From NCBI GenBank assembly GCA_963823675.1, contig CAWGMT010000004.1:124001-188000 (forward strand): 64,000 bases of DNA, written 5' to 3'. This document shows, piece by piece, positions 62,658 to 64,000 of the stretch (position 1 is the stretch's first letter; the number at the start of each line of letters is the position of its first letter). The translations under genes and the position numbers were made by a program. Source of the DNA: CAWGMT01 sp963823675. GTDB lineage: Bacteria; Planctomycetota; Planctomycetia; Isosphaerales; Isosphaeraceae. The notes under the pieces are model-generated. The model was not told the origin of the DNA. It ran no database searches and saw only the letters and a program-made list of their open reading frames with translations.

Positions 62658-63452
62658 TCACGACTTGACGGAGTATCCCAGCAACCTTCGCTGCCACCCC
62701 AGGCCGCGGCCGCCGCCGACGAATGGGGGGATCGGCGAATCGAAGTGACTCGCCCACCAGTCCCGATCCTGAAACGGCCGGACAACCGGCGGCCGATCCA
62801 CATCGTGTACGAACACCTTGCAGCCCGGACCAACCGACTTCCACAGCTTCTCCAGGCAAACCGTGACGGATTCCTCCAGATCGACGTCCAGGAACACGCA
62901 CGCAATATCGACCCCCGCGAGCTGATCCAGGGTCTCCTGATACCACCCGGGAACGTAGCTCACCACGGCGGGATCTCCGTACCGCCTGACGTTATTCTCG
63001 ACTTGCTCGAGCCGGGATGCAAAATCCCCGCGCTGGAAGGCTTCCTTCTCGTCAACGCGATCCGAATCGCCAGGCGGAGGCAAGCCCTGGAATGAGTCAC
63101 AAACGACCAGTTGTCGATTGGCCGCTGTTGCCGCGAGGCTGAGTTTCGCCGTGCTCCCTCCCTGATAGCAACCGCACTCGACGATGACCCCGGGAATCGA
63201 CGGCGGCAGGGTCACGATCTCCTCGATGATGGCCAGCAATTCCCCCGGTGCGTGGATGCAGGGAACCCTCAGGTGGATCCAGAGCACCTGACCGGCCAGG
63301 CGGGCGCGCTTCCAGAAACCGCACCGGCGATCGCCCAGCCCTCGCGTGCAGAACGCCACATGGTATGGCAGCGAGAGCAGCACCAGCCAGAGCTGCCACC
63401 TCACGAAGAAGAGAATCTCTTGAATGAGCGTTCTCTGATTGCAGACTCTCAT
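62658..63452 (-). CDS. TylF/MycF-like sugar O-methyltransferase
   Basis: 264 residues. Seen: the TylF-type start of the fold GVIVECGCYQGGSTAKLSLA (SAM motif I), LVVCDSFQGLPPPGDSD (acidic residue of strand 2 and the DSFxGLP hallmark of the family), VSYVPGWYQETLDQL and IACVFLDVDLEESVTVCLEK (metal-binding Asp pair). VGPGCKVFVHDVDRPPV follows. Characterised relatives methylate hydroxyls of deoxysugars using Mg2+. An N-terminal hydrophobic stretch (WQLWLVLLSLPYHVAFC) suggests membrane association. It lies within the GT operon and probably methylates a sugar of the glycan. Confidence 0.88.
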   Translation of the reverse strand: MRVCNQRTLIQEILFFVRWQLWLVLLSLPYHVAFCTRGLGDRRCGFWKRARLAGQVLWIHLRVPCIHAPGELLAIIEEIVTLPPSIPGVIVECGCYQGGSTAKLSLAATAANRQLVVCDSFQGLPPPGDSDRVDEKEAFQRGDFASRLEQVENNVRRYGDPAVVSYVPGWYQETLDQLAGVDIACVFLDVDLEESVTVCLEKLWKSVGPGCKVFVHDVDRPPVVRPFQDRDWWASHFDSPIPPFVGGGRGLGWQRRLLGYSVKS

Positions 63453-63462
63453 GGCGCGGTTC

Positions 63463-64000
63463 TCACAATACCTTGGACACGTCGGTGCCTGCTCGTTTGT
63501 GCTGCCCCCACAAGTGGAAGACGACGCCCAGGGCCAGCGCCAGGCCGCAGTACAAGAAGTAGATCAGGTGCAAGGGCAAGAGCAGGGCCAGCAAGAGCAG
63601 GCGGCGCTTGCCAAGGAAGAACGCATAAAAGCGAAAATTGATCGCGATGATGCCGATAATCAGACCAAGCGGCACGAGCTGCCAGGTCGTGAAGACGTGG
63701 ATGCTCCACATCAGCGTAGCGAGAGCCGCGAGCGCTGCCACCAGGCGGACGACCGTGGAAAAGCGCCTCTGGATGGACCAGTAGTCGGCGACAGAGATGA
63801 TCAGGAAGACAACGATCGGCACCCAGAAGAGATGCCGGTAGCGCACCATGGCGACCCCGAACGTCAACAAGAGGCCGTACGCGAGCACCACGCTGATCCG
63901 CTGCGAAACCTTGGTGTTCAGGTCGTTGGTCACGCTCCCCTCGCGCAGCATCAGCTCGGTCCACGGAACGCCGCGATCCCGGACGTCGGTTTTGATGATG
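63463..64000 (-). CDS. C-terminal part of a GT2-like glycosyltransferase (partial)
   Basis: The frame is open to the right edge. It begins there as IIKTDVRDRGVPWTELMLRE and runs to RAGTDVSKVL at 63463. About 179 residues are visible: the end of a soluble domain (GVPWTELMLREGSVTNDLNT), then five or so membrane helices (ISVVLAYGLLLTFGVAMVRY, LFWVPIVVFLIISVADYW, FSTVVRLVAALAALATLMW, LVPLGLIIGIIAINFRFYAF, LLLLALLLPLHLIYFLYCGL). The RGVPWTxLMLRE pattern is what I recall at the junction between the GT2 catalytic domain and its membrane tail in a planctomycete and actinobacterial glycosyltransferase group. The catalytic half is outside the window, so the assignment is tentative. ATG 63951 is an internal Met, not the start. 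Confidence 0.65.
   Translation of the reverse strand, partial: IIKTDVRDRGVPWTELMLREGSVTNDLNTKVSQRISVVLAYGLLLTFGVAMVRYRHLFWVPIVVFLIISVADYWSIQRRFSTVVRLVAALAALATLMWSIHVFTTWQLVPLGLIIGIIAINFRFYAFFLGKRRLLLLALLLPLHLIYFLYCGLALALGVVFHLWGQHKRAGTDVSKVL

Noticed and set aside
1..64000. tRNA, rRNA or CRISPR array
   Set aside because: No cloverleaf with a GGTTCGAATCC-like arm, no rRNA-like conserved stretch and no regularly spaced repeat series was seen in the non-coding gaps.

Overview
The window looks like the chromosome of a high-GC planctomycete (Planctomycetota, probably an Isosphaerales/Gemmatales-type genome). This is inferred from protein content, not from a marker gene. The signs are paired ECF sigma factor and serine/threonine kinase genes with TPR or multi-membrane extensions, many SGNH-hydrolase membrane proteins, a fused spermidine-synthase-like membrane protein, a Tat-exported Gfo/Idh/MocA oxidoreductase and a PQQ-type sugar dehydrogenase with its own cytochrome c. 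No rRNA, tRNA or CRISPR array was recognised.

Left part (1-19.7 kb): signalling genes and genome debris. Two sigma/kinase pairs lie at 1-3.1 kb and 5.9-8.1 kb; the second sigma factor has lost its N-terminal half. Between and beside them are broken genes: an HTH protein fused by deletion to scraps of a DUF499-type ATPase (3.46-4.03 kb), a frameshifted YbhN/LPG-synthase-like flippase, a RAYT-type transposase remnant and a spermidine-synthase-family remnant at 19.1-19.7 kb. An intact ECF41-type sigma factor (10.2-11.1 kb) carries a near-ideal ECF41 promoter upstream and a strong terminator downstream, and is divergent from DoxX, DUF1801 and VOC genes. A complete group II intron with its maturase (11,266-13,161) sits inside a palindromic repeat; an uninterrupted copy of that repeat at 35.5 kb gives the exact splice junctions. 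A Gly-rich TPR protein, a SnoaL-like protein and a NarL-type two-component system follow.

Right part (19.9-64 kb): a long, almost entirely minus-strand surface-glycan locus. It holds glycosyltransferases of the GT2 and polytopic (GT-C-like) kinds, five SGNH-hydrolase-like proteins, several methyltransferases including a TylF type, an AsnB-type amidotransferase, and a PQQ-type dehydrogenase with haem c. Its most distinctive part is a tightly overlapping run at 35.5-43.2 kb: polytopic membrane protein, UbiA/DPPR-synthase-like prenyltransferase, MaoC-like hotdog protein, FkbH-like HAD/GNAT protein, acyl carrier protein, MBOAT acyltransferase and SGNH protein. I read this as a cassette that makes a (possibly glyceryl-derived) acyl-ACP and transfers the acyl group across the membrane onto a glycan. 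That reading is inference.

Quality note: at least eight otherwise well-preserved genes carry a single-base frameshift, so assembly indels are likely. I describe these as one gene with a frameshift rather than as separate genes.
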